From assembly GCF_006517625.1 (NCBI RefSeq), contig NZ_VHQI01000007.1, positions 62,001-126,000 of the forward strand: a stretch of DNA of 64,000 nt, given 5' to 3'. The notes under the pieces were generated by a model that searched no databases, was not told the DNA's origin, and worked only from the letters and a program-made list of their open reading frames with translations. How positions within the stretch are numbered: the first letter of the stretch is position 1; every line of letters starts with the position of its first letter. The translations under genes and the position numbers were made by a program. Below are positions 10,633-19,288 of this stretch, piece by piece. This DNA comes from Mixta tenebrionis. GTDB taxonomy: Bacteria > Pseudomonadota > Gammaproteobacteria > Enterobacterales > Enterobacteriaceae.

Positions 10633-11976
10633 TTACTTACGCCCGAACACCGGGCGCTTGCGATCAAATTTCCAGCCGGGGATAAGGTACTGCATCGCGG
10701 TCGCGTCATTGCGTGCGCCACCCGGCAATTTTTTATAGAGTTCATGCGCCTGCTGCAGGCGCTCCCAGTCCAGCTCAATGCCGAGGCCGGGCTTCTCAGG
10801 TACGGCAATCTTGCCCTGACGAATCTGCAACGGCGCTTTAGTCAGGCGCTGATCGCCCTCCTGCCAGATCCAGTGCGTATCAATGGCGGTAGGTTTACCC
10901 GGCGCAGCCGCGCCGACGTGGGTAAACATCGCCAGCGAAATATCGAAGTGGTTATTGGAGTGGCAGCCCCAGGTCAGGCCCCACTCGTCGCAGAGCTGCG
11001 CCACGCGCACCGCGCCGCTCAGCGTCCAGAAATGCGGATCGGCGAGCGGGATATCGACGGCGTTCAGCATGACCGCATGCTGCATTTCGCGCCAGTTGGT
11101 GGCGATCATATTGGTGGCGACCGGCAGGCCGGTGGCGCGGCGAAACTCCGCCATCACCTCGCGCCCGGAATAACCCTGTTCGGCGCCGCAGGGATCTTCC
11201 GCATAGGTGAGAATATCCTGCGTGCCTTTGCAGAGTTCAATCGCCTCATCAAGCAGCCAGGCGCCGTTGGGATCGACGGTGATGCGCGCCTCCGGGAAAC
11301 GTTTTTTCAGCGCGCGCGCCGTCTCAATTTCCTGCTCGCCCGGCAGTACGCCGCCCTTCAGCTTGAAATCTTTAAAGCCGTAGCGATCCTGCGCCGCCTC
11401 GGCCAGCCGCACTACCGCATCGCTATTCAGCGCTTCCTGATGACGCAGGTGATACCACTGATGCGTCGCCTGCTCGCCGCTGAGATAGGGCAGATCGGTT
11501 TTGCGCCGGTCGCCGATATAGAACAGATAGCCCAGCACCGTTACTTCGTCGCGCTGCTGGCCGGGGCCGAGCAGTTCCGCTACCGGCACCTTAAGGAACT
11601 GGCCGAGCAGGTCGAGCAGCGCCGCTTCCAGCGCGGCCACCGCATTGACGCGCAGTTCAAAAGTCCAGGCGCCTTTACCGAAAGTATCGAAATCGGCGTG
11701 CTGGTTGCCTTTGTGCACCTGCTGCACCAGCCGGTTCATACGGCCCACTTCATGACCAACCACCTGCGGGATGGCGTCGGTCAGCGTCTGATAAATGGTT
11801 TCTCCGCCTGGCGCCTCGCCCAGCCCGGTATGGCCGGCGCTGTCGGTCAGCACCACGATATTGCGGGTAAAGAAGGCGCTGTGGGCGCCGCCGATATTGA
11901 GCAACATACTGTCGTAACCAGCGACCGGTACTACCTTCATATCAGTAATGACGGGCGTGCTTTGCGTACTCATCAT
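10633..11976 (-). CDS. gudX: Glucarate dehydratase-related protein GudX
   Basis: Paralog of GudD in the enolase superfamily, 447 residues. In E. coli GudX is described as a poor glucarate dehydratase, and its true substrate is unsettled. Here the sequence keeps [33 protein letters not shown] and [16 protein letters not shown]. The acid/base lysine and histidine motifs seen in the neighbouring GudD are therefore intact. The spacing to gudP is 6 bp and to gudD 16 bp, so the three are cotranscribed as in E. coli. The start uses the second or first of two adjacent ATG codons. Confidence 0.93.
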   Translation of the reverse strand: MMSTQSTPVITDMKVVPVAGYDSMLLNIGGAHSAFFTRNIVVLTDSAGHTGLGEAPGGETIYQTLTDAIPQVVGHEVGRMNRLVQQVHKGNQHADFDTFGKGAWTFELRVNAVAALEAALLDLLGQFLKVPVAELLGPGQQRDEVTVLGYLFYIGDRRKTDLPYLSGEQATHQWYHLRHQEALNSDAVVRLAEAAQDRYGFKDFKLKGGVLPGEQEIETARALKKRFPEARITVDPNGAWLLDEAIELCKGTQDILTYAEDPCGAEQGYSGREVMAEFRRATGLPVATNMIATNWREMQHAVMLNAVDIPLADPHFWTLSGAVRVAQLCDEWGLTWGCHSNNHFDISLAMFTHVGAAAPGKPTAIDTHWIWQEGDQRLTKAPLQIRQGKIAVPEKPGLGIELDWERLQQAHELYKKLPGGARNDATAMQYLIPGWKFDRKRPVFGRK

Positions 11977-11982
11977 CGTTCC

Positions 11983-13329
11983 TCAGGCTGTTTTTTTCAG
12001 TTCGATACGTTTGATATCGCCTACCAGCACCAGATAGCTAAGCACCGCTACCAGCGCATGGATGCCGACATAAATCAGCGCGCCGTTATAGGAGCCCGTT
12101 GAGGCGATGATGTAGCCGATAGCCACTGGCGTAACGATGCCGGAGATATTACCGAACATATTGAACAGACCGCCGCTCAGGCCGCTGATCTCTTTCGGCG
12201 CGGTATCCGCCATCACCGCCCAGCCCAGCGCGCCGATGCCTTTGCCGAAGAAGGCGGTCGCCATAAAGAACACCACCACCCACTCGGTTTCGACGTAGTT
12301 ACAGGTCACCATAGAGATGGAGAGCAGCATACCCAGCACGATCGGCGTCTTACGGGCGATATTCAGCGAGCCGGTTTTACGCATCAGCCAGTCGGAAATT
12401 ACGCCGCCGAGCACACCGCCCATAAAGCCGCAGATGGCCGGGATGGAGGCGATAAAGCCCGCTTTCAGAATCGACATGCCGCGCGCCTGCACCAGATAGA
12501 CCGGGAACCAGGTAATAAAGAAGTAGGTCAGGGCGTTGATACAGTACTGGCCAAGATAGATACCGAGCATCATGCGCGAGGTGATCAGCTGGCGAATCTG
12601 CGCCCACTTCTCGCCCCGGCTCAGTTTCGTTTGCTCTTTCTTCGCATCCATATTGATCAGCGCGCCGCCTTTTTCCATATACTCCAGTTCGGCGCGGTTA
12701 ACGCTCGGATGATCGTTCGGATCGTGAATGACTTTCAGCCAGATAAAGCTGATGATGATGCCAAGACCGCCCATAAACCAGAACACATGCGCCCAGCCCA
12801 CCTGCGCGGTCAGCCAGCCCATGATCGGCGCGAAGATAACGGTGGCGAAATATTGCGCCGAGTTAAAAATCGCCACGGCGGTGCCGCGTTCATGCGCGGG
12901 GAACCAGGCGGCGACGATGCGGCTGTTGCCGGGGAAGGATGGCGCCTCGGCCAGCCCCACCAGGAAGCGCAGCGTAAAGAGCGCGATAATCACGCTGAAG
13001 CCTTCAAAAATATCGACGAATCCCTGTAACAGGGTAAACAGCGACCAGATAAAGATGCTCCAGAAATAAACGCGTTTCGAACCAAAACGATCGAGCAACC
13101 AGCCACCGGGGATTTGCCCGATAACGTAAGCCCATGAGAACGCAGAGAAGATATAGCCCATGCCGACCGGATCGAGTCCGATATCCTTCGCCATTTGAGA
13201 ACCGGCAATGGATAAGGTGGCGCGGTCGCCATAGTTGAATGAGGTGACGATAAACAGCATCACCACGATCCAGTATCGTGCGTTAGTCCTTTTTTCTACG
13301 GCACTTTCCGCCTGGCTGTATGAATTCAT
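11983..13329 (-). CDS. gudP: D-glucarate/galactarate MFS permease GudP
   Basis: Major facilitator superfamily proton symporter of the anion:cation symporter (ACS) type, 448 residues, 12 predicted membrane segments, inner membrane. The N-terminus (KRTNARYWIVVMLFIVTSFN) and segment GGWLLDRFGSKRVY carry the family loop motif. It is first in the gud/gar operon and has a good Shine-Dalgarno (CAGGAG, 6 nt before ATG). It is divergent from garD across 513 bp. GarP is the close paralog elsewhere in E. coli. Linkage to gudX and gudD supports gudP, and one permease probably serves both sugars diacids here. Confidence 0.93.
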   Translation of the reverse strand: MNSYSQAESAVEKRTNARYWIVVMLFIVTSFNYGDRATLSIAGSQMAKDIGLDPVGMGYIFSAFSWAYVIGQIPGGWLLDRFGSKRVYFWSIFIWSLFTLLQGFVDIFEGFSVIIALFTLRFLVGLAEAPSFPGNSRIVAAWFPAHERGTAVAIFNSAQYFATVIFAPIMGWLTAQVGWAHVFWFMGGLGIIISFIWLKVIHDPNDHPSVNRAELEYMEKGGALINMDAKKEQTKLSRGEKWAQIRQLITSRMMLGIYLGQYCINALTYFFITWFPVYLVQARGMSILKAGFIASIPAICGFMGGVLGGVISDWLMRKTGSLNIARKTPIVLGMLLSISMVTCNYVETEWVVVFFMATAFFGKGIGALGWAVMADTAPKEISGLSGGLFNMFGNISGIVTPVAIGYIIASTGSYNGALIYVGIHALVAVLSYLVLVGDIKRIELKKTA

Positions 13330-13842
13330 GATGCACTCCTGAAATATAGCGGTACGCTACTTTCCACTCTGACTGCATACACAACATGTTGAGTATCAGA
13401 ATGAGGTTGGGTTAAACACGGTGATTATTATTCGTTAGCAAAAACGGTTATATACAGCGCAGCTGATCCACCTGTCGTCGAGCTTGGGGAAAAGTATATG
13501 GAGCGCACCTCGCCAATTCACTGGACGAACGCCCCACATTTAGCGCCTTAATACGTTTAAATTAATGCAGTTGCCTAATCGACTGCGGCATTGCTCACGA
13601 ATTCATCTTTTTCAGGGGCATCAACAGGAAGCCAGAGCGGCTGCGGGTTGGGTTTGTGACCATCTTCACTTGCACTTGTAGCGTCGCCAGAAAAGAAGGC
13701 GTAACAGGCGGATAAAATCGTTCATTTGCATAATGCTGGCTGGGTTTTCCCTCCTTATACTGGCTGACAGCAAAAACAGTAATACCGTATGCGCCTGCGC
13801 CGTTTCCCCTTTTGACTTTTCCGTTTACTGGAAACCGAAACA
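13330..13842. promoter_or_regulatory. Divergent gudP/garD control region
   Basis: A 513-bp non-coding stretch between divergent sugar-diacid genes. In E. coli the gud, gar and garD promoters are activated by CdaR, whose gene is not in this window. I see no convincing ORF. A candidate CRP site lies at 13655-13670, and a possible garD -10 hexamer TATACT lies at 13756-13761 without a good -35, which fits an activator-dependent promoter. The stretch is richer in A+T than the flanking genes. Confidence 0.6.
13655..13670. promoter_or_regulatory. Candidate CRP (cAMP receptor protein) site
   Basis: TGTGA-CCATCT-TCACT matches the CRP half-sites TGTGA-N6-TCACA at nine of ten positions. It lies about 105 bp upstream of the putative garD start point and about 330 bp upstream of gudP. 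Catabolite control of sugar-diacid genes makes it plausible; the assignment is by motif only. Confidence 0.5.
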
Positions 13843-15405
13843 ATGAAAACGATTCGTGAAGAAACACCGCGTTATATTCGGGTGCACGCCGATGATAATG
13901 TTGCGATCGTGGTAAATGACAACGGCCTCGCTGCGGGCGCCGTTTTCCCATGCGGGCTGCAACTGACAGAGCATATACCGCAGGGGCACAAAGTGGCGCT
14001 GACGCCTATCGCCCGCGGCGCGGCGATACGTCGCTACGGCGAAATCATCGGCTATGCGCTGCGCGATATCCCGCAGGGCAGCTGGATTGAAGAATCGCTG
14101 GTGGCATTGCCGGAAGCGCCGCCGCTGGAGAGCCTGCCGCTGGCGACGCGCGTTCCGGAACCGCTGCCGCCGCTGGAAGGCTACACCTTCGAAGGCTACC
14201 GCAACGCCGACGGCAGCGTCGGCACCCGCAACCTGCTGGGCATCACCACCAGCGTTCACTGCGTGGCGGGCGTGGTGGACTATGTGGTTAATATTATCGA
14301 GCGCGAACTGCTGCCGCGTTACCCGAACGTCGATGGCGTGGTCGCCCTCAATCATCTGTACGGCTGCGGCGTGGCGATTAACGCGCCTGCGGCGGTAGTG
14401 CCGATCCGCACTATTCATAACCTGGCGCTGAACGCCAACTTCGGCGGCGAAGTGATGGTGGTCAGCCTCGGCTGCGAGAAGCTGCAGCCGGAAAAACTGC
14501 TGGCCGCCAGCGGCGACGACGTGCAGGCAATATCGATAGGCGAAGAGGATATTGTGCGTTTGCAGGATGAACGTCATGTCGGCTTTGAAGCGATGGTGCA
14601 GGAGATCCTGCGCGTGGCCGATCGCCACCTGCAGCGGCTGAACCAGCGCCAGCGCGAAACCTGCCCGGCCTCCGAGCTGATTGTCGGCATGCAGTGCGGC
14701 GGCAGCGACGCCTTCTCCGGGGTTACCGCTAATCCGGCGGTCGGCTTCGCCTCCGATCTGCTGGTGCGCTGCGGCGCGACGGTAATGTTCTCTGAAGTCA
14801 CCGAAGTTCGCGATGCGATCCACCTGCTGACGCCGCGCGCGGCAGACGTAGCGACCGGAAAACGGCTGCTGGAGGAGATGGCCTGGTATGATGAATACCT
14901 GAGCCAGGGGAAAACCGATCGCAGCGCCAACCCCTCGCCGGGCAACAAAAAAGGCGGCCTGGCGAACGTGGTGGAAAAAGCGCTCGGCTCCATCGCCAAA
15001 TCGGGACGCAGCGCCATTGTCGAAGTGTTATCGCCGGGCCAGCGCCCGACCAAACGCGGCCTGATTTATGCGGCGACGCCCGCCAGCGATTTCGTCTGCG
15101 GCACGCAGCAGATGGCCTCCGGCATCACGCTGCAGGTATTTACCACCGGACGCGGCACGCCTTACGGCCTGGCGGCGATTCCGGTAATAAAAATGGCGAC
15201 GCGCACCGCGCTGGCGACGCGCTGGCACGATCTGATGGATATCAATGCGGGAACTATCGCCACGGGCGAGGAAACCATTGAGCAGGTGGGCTGGCGTCTG
15301 TTTGAAATGATTCTGGATATCGCCAGCGGGCGGCAGCAAACCTGGTCCGACCGCTGGGGTATTCGCAACGCGCTGGCAGTATTTAACCCGGCCCCGGTAA
15401 CCTGA
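13843..15405 (+). CDS. garD: Galactarate dehydratase GarD
   Basis: Iron-dependent dehydratase that turns galactarate (meso) into 5-keto-4-deoxy-D-glucarate, the common intermediate used by GarL. 520 residues (E. coli 523), UxaA/GarD family. An N-terminal SAF-like domain (about 1-95) is followed by the large catalytic region. Conserved stretches include [42 protein letters not shown] and ATGEETIEQ. The start [15 protein letters not shown] agrees with the family; the Shine-Dalgarno is poor. Alone on the plus strand, it shares its control region with gudP. Confidence 0.96.
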   Translation: MKTIREETPRYIRVHADDNVAIVVNDNGLAAGAVFPCGLQLTEHIPQGHKVALTPIARGAAIRRYGEIIGYALRDIPQGSWIEESLVALPEAPPLESLPLATRVPEPLPPLEGYTFEGYRNADGSVGTRNLLGITTSVHCVAGVVDYVVNIIERELLPRYPNVDGVVALNHLYGCGVAINAPAAVVPIRTIHNLALNANFGGEVMVVSLGCEKLQPEKLLAASGDDVQAISIGEEDIVRLQDERHVGFEAMVQEILRVADRHLQRLNQRQRETCPASELIVGMQCGGSDAFSGVTANPAVGFASDLLVRCGATVMFSEVTEVRDAIHLLTPRAADVATGKRLLEEMAWYDEYLSQGKTDRSANPSPGNKKGGLANVVEKALGSIAKSGRSAIVEVLSPGQRPTKRGLIYAATPASDFVCGTQQMASGITLQVFTTGRGTPYGLAAIPVIKMATRTALATRWHDLMDINAGTIATGEETIEQVGWRLFEMILDIASGRQQTWSDRWGIRNALAVFNPAPVT

Positions 15406-15429
15406 GGCCGAATAGCGGAGCGGAAAGTA

Positions 15430-15876
15430 TCAGAGCAGCTTGCCCCAGTTTTCCACCCAGGGCGAGGTGACGCTTTCCGGCTCCGGCGTTTCCATCGCAT
15501 CAACCAGCAGCAGCTCGCCAATCCGCGTTGCGCCCTGCTCCTGCAGCTGCGCATCGAAGGTTTTTCCCGCGCCGCAGAAGTTTTCATAGCTGCTGTCGCC
15601 CAGCGCAATTACGCCGTAGCGCAGCTGAGGCTGATGGCCCAGCTTCTCTTTAACCGCATGGTACAGGCCGGCGATGCTGTCCGGGAAATCGCCCTGTCCG
15701 GTGGTGGAAGTAACAATCAGCGCGGCTTTATCGCTGTACTGCCGCCAGTCGTCGAGGCTGGCGTCCTCAAAAATCGTTACCTCATGCCCCTGCTCGCGCA
15801 GAATGGGCTCAGCCTCTTCCGCTACCAGCAGCGCGTTGCCGTAAACCGTGCCGACGAAAATACCTATCTGCGCCAT
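15430..15876 (-). CDS. yqcA: Flavodoxin YqcA
   Basis: Short-chain flavodoxin that binds FMN; E. coli YqcA is a flavodoxin-like electron carrier of uncertain partner. 148 residues (E. coli 149). The phosphate-binding loop is [14 protein letters not shown] (about 8-21) and the flavin-binding loops are [12 protein letters not shown] and [14 protein letters not shown]. It is the third gene of yqcC-truC-yqcA, 11 bp after truC, and ends 24 bp from convergent garD with no terminator hairpin in between. Confidence 0.93.
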   Translation of the reverse strand: MAQIGIFVGTVYGNALLVAEEAEPILREQGHEVTIFEDASLDDWRQYSDKAALIVTSTTGQGDFPDSIAGLYHAVKEKLGHQPQLRYGVIALGDSSYENFCGAGKTFDAQLQEQGATRIGELLLVDAMETPEPESVTSPWVENWGKLL

Positions 15877-15887
15877 AACCTTCTCCC

Positions 15888-16667
15888 TTATTGTGGTGTC
15901 CTATCCTGACCTGGCTGTGGATCAAACTCAACCCTGGGAAGATCGGGGAGACAGTGCTGCCAGCCAAACTGCTGCATCAGCCGCTGCCAGACGGCGTCCA
16001 GCCCGGCGCGAATCACTAACGGCTCGCCGGTTACCGGATGATTAAGCGCCAGGCTGCTGGCGTGCAGCATCAGGCGGCCACAGCCGAAATGCTGCGCCGC
16101 GCCGCGATTTTGCCGCAAATCGCCGTGGGTGGTATCGCCAATAATCGGATGGCGCAGATGGGCAAGATGACGCCGTAGCTGATGCTTGCGTCCGGTAGCG
16201 GGCTGCAGCTCAATCAGGCTGTAGCGCGCCGTCGCGTAGCGTCCGATAGCGACCGGCTGTTCCGTAATCGCCAGCCCGCGCCAGTCGGTAACGGCCTGCT
16301 GCGGCCCCTTATCCGGCGCGGCGTACTTATCGCCAATCTTATCCAGTTCCTCGGTAAGCGGATAATCGAGCCGATCGGCGCCCTCCAGCCAGCCGCGCAC
16401 TACGGCGTGATAGGTTTTCACCATCCGGTGCTGTTCAAACTGCTGCGCCAGCAGGCGCCCCACCTCGCTGGAAAGCCCCATCAGCAGCACGCCGGAAGTA
16501 GGACGATCGAGACGGTGAGCGGTAAAAACGTGCTGACCGATCCGATCGCGCACCGTTTGCATTACCACGACTTTTTCTTTGCGGTCCAGCCAGCTACGGT
16601 GCACCAGCCAGCCAGCAGGCTTATTCACCGCTACCAGCCACTCATCCTGATAGATAATTTCCGGCAT
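15888..16667 (-). CDS. truC: tRNA pseudouridine(65) synthase TruC
   Basis: RluA-family pseudouridine synthase acting on U65 of tRNA-Ile and tRNA-Asp. 259 residues (E. coli 260). The catalytic Asp lies in [14 protein letters not shown] (about residue 54). The conserved [20 protein letters not shown] occurs near 180-200. The start ATG overlaps the yqcC stop by one base (TAATG), which indicates translational coupling. Confidence 0.95.
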   Translation of the reverse strand: MPEIIYQDEWLVAVNKPAGWLVHRSWLDRKEKVVVMQTVRDRIGQHVFTAHRLDRPTSGVLLMGLSSEVGRLLAQQFEQHRMVKTYHAVVRGWLEGADRLDYPLTEELDKIGDKYAAPDKGPQQAVTDWRGLAITEQPVAIGRYATARYSLIELQPATGRKHQLRRHLAHLRHPIIGDTTHGDLRQNRGAAQHFGCGRLMLHASSLALNHPVTGEPLVIRAGLDAVWQRLMQQFGWQHCLPDLPRVEFDPQPGQDRTPQ

Positions 16668-16996
16668 TAGCGACCTGCGGCGACAAACAGCGCATCGAGC
16701 GCGTTAAGATGCCCCAGCAGCTCCTCGCGGCACGCTATATCCGCCGTCAGCGACATCTCATAATAGGGCGCGATAGCGAAGTTCTGCGGCAGCGCCGCGC
16801 CGGCGTCCAGCAGCGCATGCATCCGCGGGATCAACACCCACTGCAGCCACTCCAGCGGCTGCATGGTATCGAGAAAAAAGGGCTGCGTGCTGGCAAAAGC
16901 GGCGGCGGCGGGCGCATCGCTCTGCCACAGCGCCTGCGCTTTCAGTAAGGCTTCAACCGCCAGTAAACCCTGGCGAACCTGATGTTCTCGCTGCAT
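16667..16996 (-). CDS. yqcC: YqcC family protein (DUF446)
   Basis: Small cytoplasmic protein of unknown function, 109 residues, the same length as E. coli YqcC. The conserved core is STQPFFLDTMQPLEWLQWVL followed by PRMHALLDAG and APYYEMSL. The frame stays open to 17074, but ATG 16996 has a GAGG Shine-Dalgarno at 6 nt, and a longer protein would run into the csrB terminator. ATG 17002 is an alternative two codons earlier. It is first gene of the yqcC-truC-yqcA operon. Confidence 0.9.
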   Translation of the reverse strand: MQREHQVRQGLLAVEALLKAQALWQSDAPAAAAFASTQPFFLDTMQPLEWLQWVLIPRMHALLDAGAALPQNFAIAPYYEMSLTADIACREELLGHLNALDALFVAAGR

Positions 16997-17072
16997 GGGC
17001 ATCCTCACAACGGGGGAAATTTTCGGGGCGGCAAGCATAGCATCGGCGGGCGGCGGGGAAAATGCGCGGCAC

Positions 17073-17104
17073 AAAAAAAGGGAGCACTGTTTTACAGTGC
17101 TCCC
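17073..17104 (-). terminator. Intrinsic terminator of csrB
   Basis: Eleven-base-pair stem GGGAGCACTGT/ACAGTGCTCCC with a 3-nt loop, followed on the minus strand by seven U residues. The sequence closely matches the 3' end of E. coli CsrB. It also insulates yqcC from csrB transcription. Confidence 0.93.
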
Positions 17105-17453
17105 GGTTCGTTTGCAGCTATCCTGCTACTTCGACGCTCCCTGCTCTTCCTTGAAAACTTTTCCCTTTTGTCTTCCTGACATATCGCCTTCCTGGCGATG
17201 ATCCTTTGGCTTTCCTGGCCCGCCTGTCATCCTGACCGGCTCCCATTCTCCATCCTGGAGGTGTCCCTGTCGTCCCATCCTGGAACTTACCGCTTCATCC
17301 TGAAGCTATCCTTTTAACGCAACATCCTTTGCGGAACCATCATCCTGATGAACGCCTTCCATGACGTTTTCCAATCCACGGATTCCCTTTCCGATGAAGC
17401 TCATTTTGCCTTAGCCGGCCCAGGAAACAAGCTACCTTTTCCTTTAACAACAA
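17073..17453 (-). ncRNA. csrB: CsrB small RNA, CsrA-sequestering
   Basis: Antagonist of the translational regulator CsrA; it titrates CsrA through repeated GGA loops. On the minus strand the stretch holds more than twenty GGA motifs. Several lie in hairpin loops: CATCAGGATGATG, CTTCAGGATGAAG, CTCCAGGATGGAG, GTCAGGATGAC and a CGCCAGGAAGGCG stem. The location between syd and yqcC is that of E. coli csrB, and the 3' terminator is nearly identical. The 3' end is firm. The 5' end at about 17453 is estimated from a TTATAC -10 box, giving about 380 nt (E. coli 369). Expression should depend on BarA-UvrY; barA is in this window. Confidence 0.93.
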
Positions 17454-17459
17454 CTCCTG

Positions 17460-17465
17460 GTATAA
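17460..17465 (-). promoter_or_regulatory. Probable csrB -10 box
   Basis: TTATAC on the minus strand, placed to start transcription near 17453, just ahead of the first GGA motifs. No good -35 hexamer lies 17 bp further upstream (TAGTGA), consistent with the need for phosphorylated UvrY. The start point is inferred. Confidence 0.5.
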
Positions 17466-17565
17466 GTCTGAAAACCCTGGCATCACTAAGTTTATGATTT
17501 ACATTATCTTCACAAAAAGAACTTCTGATTTTCTGCTTTTTGTCCTGGCGATCTCTTACAGTCGT

Positions 17566-17583
17566 TGTGAGACATATCTCACA
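17566..17583. promoter_or_regulatory. UvrY/GacA box upstream of csrB
   Basis: Perfect inverted repeat TGTGAG-ACATAT-CTCACA, close to the GacA/SirA/UvrY consensus TGTAAG-N6-CTTACA. A half-site (CTTACA) sits just beside it at about 17556. It is centred roughly 120 bp upstream of the estimated csrB start. It ends 19 bp from the syd stop codon and so lies within the csrB upstream region. Confidence 0.75.
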
Positions 17584-17601
17584 AACCCACAAGGCAATCT
17601 C

Positions 17602-18156
17602 TTAAAAACGGTCACTAAACGGTTGTAAATTATTGAGAAATGTCTGAATATTCGCTGCCAGAATTTGGCGTTTTGGCGTTCCCAACGTTTCAAGAATAAC
17701 TTCTCCGTTTAGATTACACAGAGAAATCACATCCAGATCAGATTCAGTGGTTGCAATGAAAAGCGTCGGAGTTTGTTTCAGACGCCTTTTCATCACTAAA
17801 TGCCCAATCAGGTTTTCCTGAACACGCACAAAATCGTCCTCACTCCAGATCTGAAGTAGCGTGATGGGTTGCCGATCCAGCATCGCTGGCATATCGCCCG
17901 CATATTGCGTTGTATAATAACTCACCAGCGCGGGCTGCAGCTGCAGATCCAGCGCCCGCTCCACTGCGGCCAGATGCGGCTCGCCGTCAAAAGGCCGCGG
18001 CTGCCATATTACGCCATCGTCGCGCTGCTCTACCACGCAGGGGGAAGGAATACCGTAAAGCTCCTTGCTGAAAGGAAGATGCCCACGCTGCTGTTGCCAC
18101 TGCTGGCAGTAACGCTGGGTAAACGCCCTGAGCGCAATAGCGGTCTGATCATTCAT
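17602..18156 (-). CDS. syd: SecY-interacting protein Syd
   Basis: Peripheral protein at the cytoplasmic face of the inner membrane that binds SecY and is thought to monitor the translocon. 184 residues (E. coli 181). Recognisable features are [11 protein letters not shown] at the N-terminus, GIPSPCVVE, the acidic [19 protein letters not shown] patch and NLNGEVILE. The frame is open to 18228; ATG 18156 was chosen because [12 protein letters not shown] matches the family start and has TGGAG seven bases upstream. Divergent from queF. Confidence 0.94.
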   Translation of the reverse strand: MNDQTAIALRAFTQRYCQQWQQQRGHLPFSKELYGIPSPCVVEQRDDGVIWQPRPFDGEPHLAAVERALDLQLQPALVSYYTTQYAGDMPAMLDRQPITLLQIWSEDDFVRVQENLIGHLVMKRRLKQTPTLFIATTESDLDVISLCNLNGEVILETLGTPKRQILAANIQTFLNNLQPFSDRF

Positions 18157-18259
18157 TTTTTTACTCCAGGCCGTCTGGGTTACACTTACAGCCTTTATTT
18201 TCCGTTTCTTGTTACAGGAAAGACGCATGCGCCTTTCCGGGTGGATTTGAGGTTACGCT

Positions 18260-19105
18260 ATGTCTTGCTACGAACAACATCAGGCGCTTGCCGGCCTGAC
18301 TCTGGGAAAACCCACCGCCTATCAGGATCGCTATCAGCCAGACCTGCTGCAGGGGGTTCCCCGTTCGCTTAACCGCGAGCCGCTGGGGCTTTATCCCGAT
18401 AATCTGCCTTTTCATGGCGCAGATATCTGGACATTGTATGAGCTCTCCTGGCTGAACGCGAAAGGCGTGCCGCAGGTCGCCATCGGCGAAATCTCGCTGC
18501 GGGCTGACAGCCTTAACCTAATCGAGTCGAAGAGTTTCAAGCTATATCTTAACAGCTTTAATCAGACGCGCTTCGCCGACTGGGGCGAGGTGCGCCAGAC
18601 GCTGCAGCGCGATCTTAGCGCCTGCGCTCAGGGCGAGGTCAGCGTAGCGCTGTTTCGCCTGCAGGAGATCGAAGGCCAGCCGATAAGCCAGTTCGACGGC
18701 ATCTGCATCGACGAACAGGATATCAGCATTGACGATTATCAGTTCAACGTCGATTACCTTGCCGACGCTGCAGGCGCAGAGATAGTGGAAGAGACGCTGA
18801 CCAGCCATTTGCTGAAGTCCAACTGCCTGATTACCCATCAGCCGGACTGGGGCTCGGTACAGATTCGCTACCGCGGCCCGCGCATTAACCGCGAGGCGCT
18901 GCTGCGCTATCTGGTCTCGTTCCGCCACCATAATGAATTTCACGAGCAGTGCGTCGAGCGCATTTTTAACGATCTGCTGCGCTTCTGCCGTCCGCAGACG
19001 CTGACGGTTTACGCGCGCTATACGCGCCGCGGCGGGCTGGATATCAATCCGTGGCGCAGCAATACCGATTTCCAGCCGGGCCATACCCGTCTGGTGCGCC
19101 AGTAA
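18260..19105 (+). CDS. queF: NADPH-dependent 7-cyano-7-deazaguanine reductase QueF
   Basis: Reduces preQ0 to preQ1 in queuosine tRNA-modification synthesis; the only known biological nitrile reductase step. 281 residues (E. coli 282), the long bimodular tunnel-fold form. The NADPH-binding segment is [13 protein letters not shown] (about 90-102). The catalytic Cys189 is in [18 protein letters not shown], which also holds the proton-donor Asp196. Start [17 protein letters not shown] fits the family. It is followed by a 183-bp leader before ppnN. Confidence 0.96.
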   Translation: MSCYEQHQALAGLTLGKPTAYQDRYQPDLLQGVPRSLNREPLGLYPDNLPFHGADIWTLYELSWLNAKGVPQVAIGEISLRADSLNLIESKSFKLYLNSFNQTRFADWGEVRQTLQRDLSACAQGEVSVALFRLQEIEGQPISQFDGICIDEQDISIDDYQFNVDYLADAAGAEIVEETLTSHLLKSNCLITHQPDWGSVQIRYRGPRINREALLRYLVSFRHHNEFHEQCVERIFNDLLRFCRPQTLTVYARYTRRGGLDINPWRSNTDFQPGHTRLVRQ

Positions 19106-19224
19106 ACTGCGGCGCGGCTCGCAGGACGCTCTTTTGTGACAGGAATCAGTTGAGAAACTACGCAGGAGAAGGCTACTCTGACGGACAGCGGCGGCAGCGC
19201 GCCACCGCTCAGGGATTTTCTCGT

Positions 19225-19253
19225 CACCGTGCGGCATTGCCGGCGGCACGGTG
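19225..19253 (+). other. Hairpin in ppnN leader
   Basis: Inverted repeat CACCGTGC/GCACGGTG, eight base pairs, with a smaller nested GGC/GCC repeat in the loop. It lies about 35 nt upstream of the ppnN start. It has no U tract, so it is unlikely to be a terminator for queF. A role in ppnN message folding is possible but untested. Confidence 0.35.
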
Positions 19254-19288
19254 TCACTTATCACCCCGGCGGGTGTAAAGGAGCTCAC

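Noticed and set aside
13595-13951. 118-codon minus-strand frame in the gudP/garD gap
   Set aside because: It overlaps the garD start, has no Shine-Dalgarno and no recognisable domain; the region is better explained as a control region.
17003-17601. Small proteins in the yqcC-syd gap (frames at 16982, 16995 and 17401)
   Set aside because: The stretch is csrB and its control region; the repeated GGA hairpins and terminator explain it fully.
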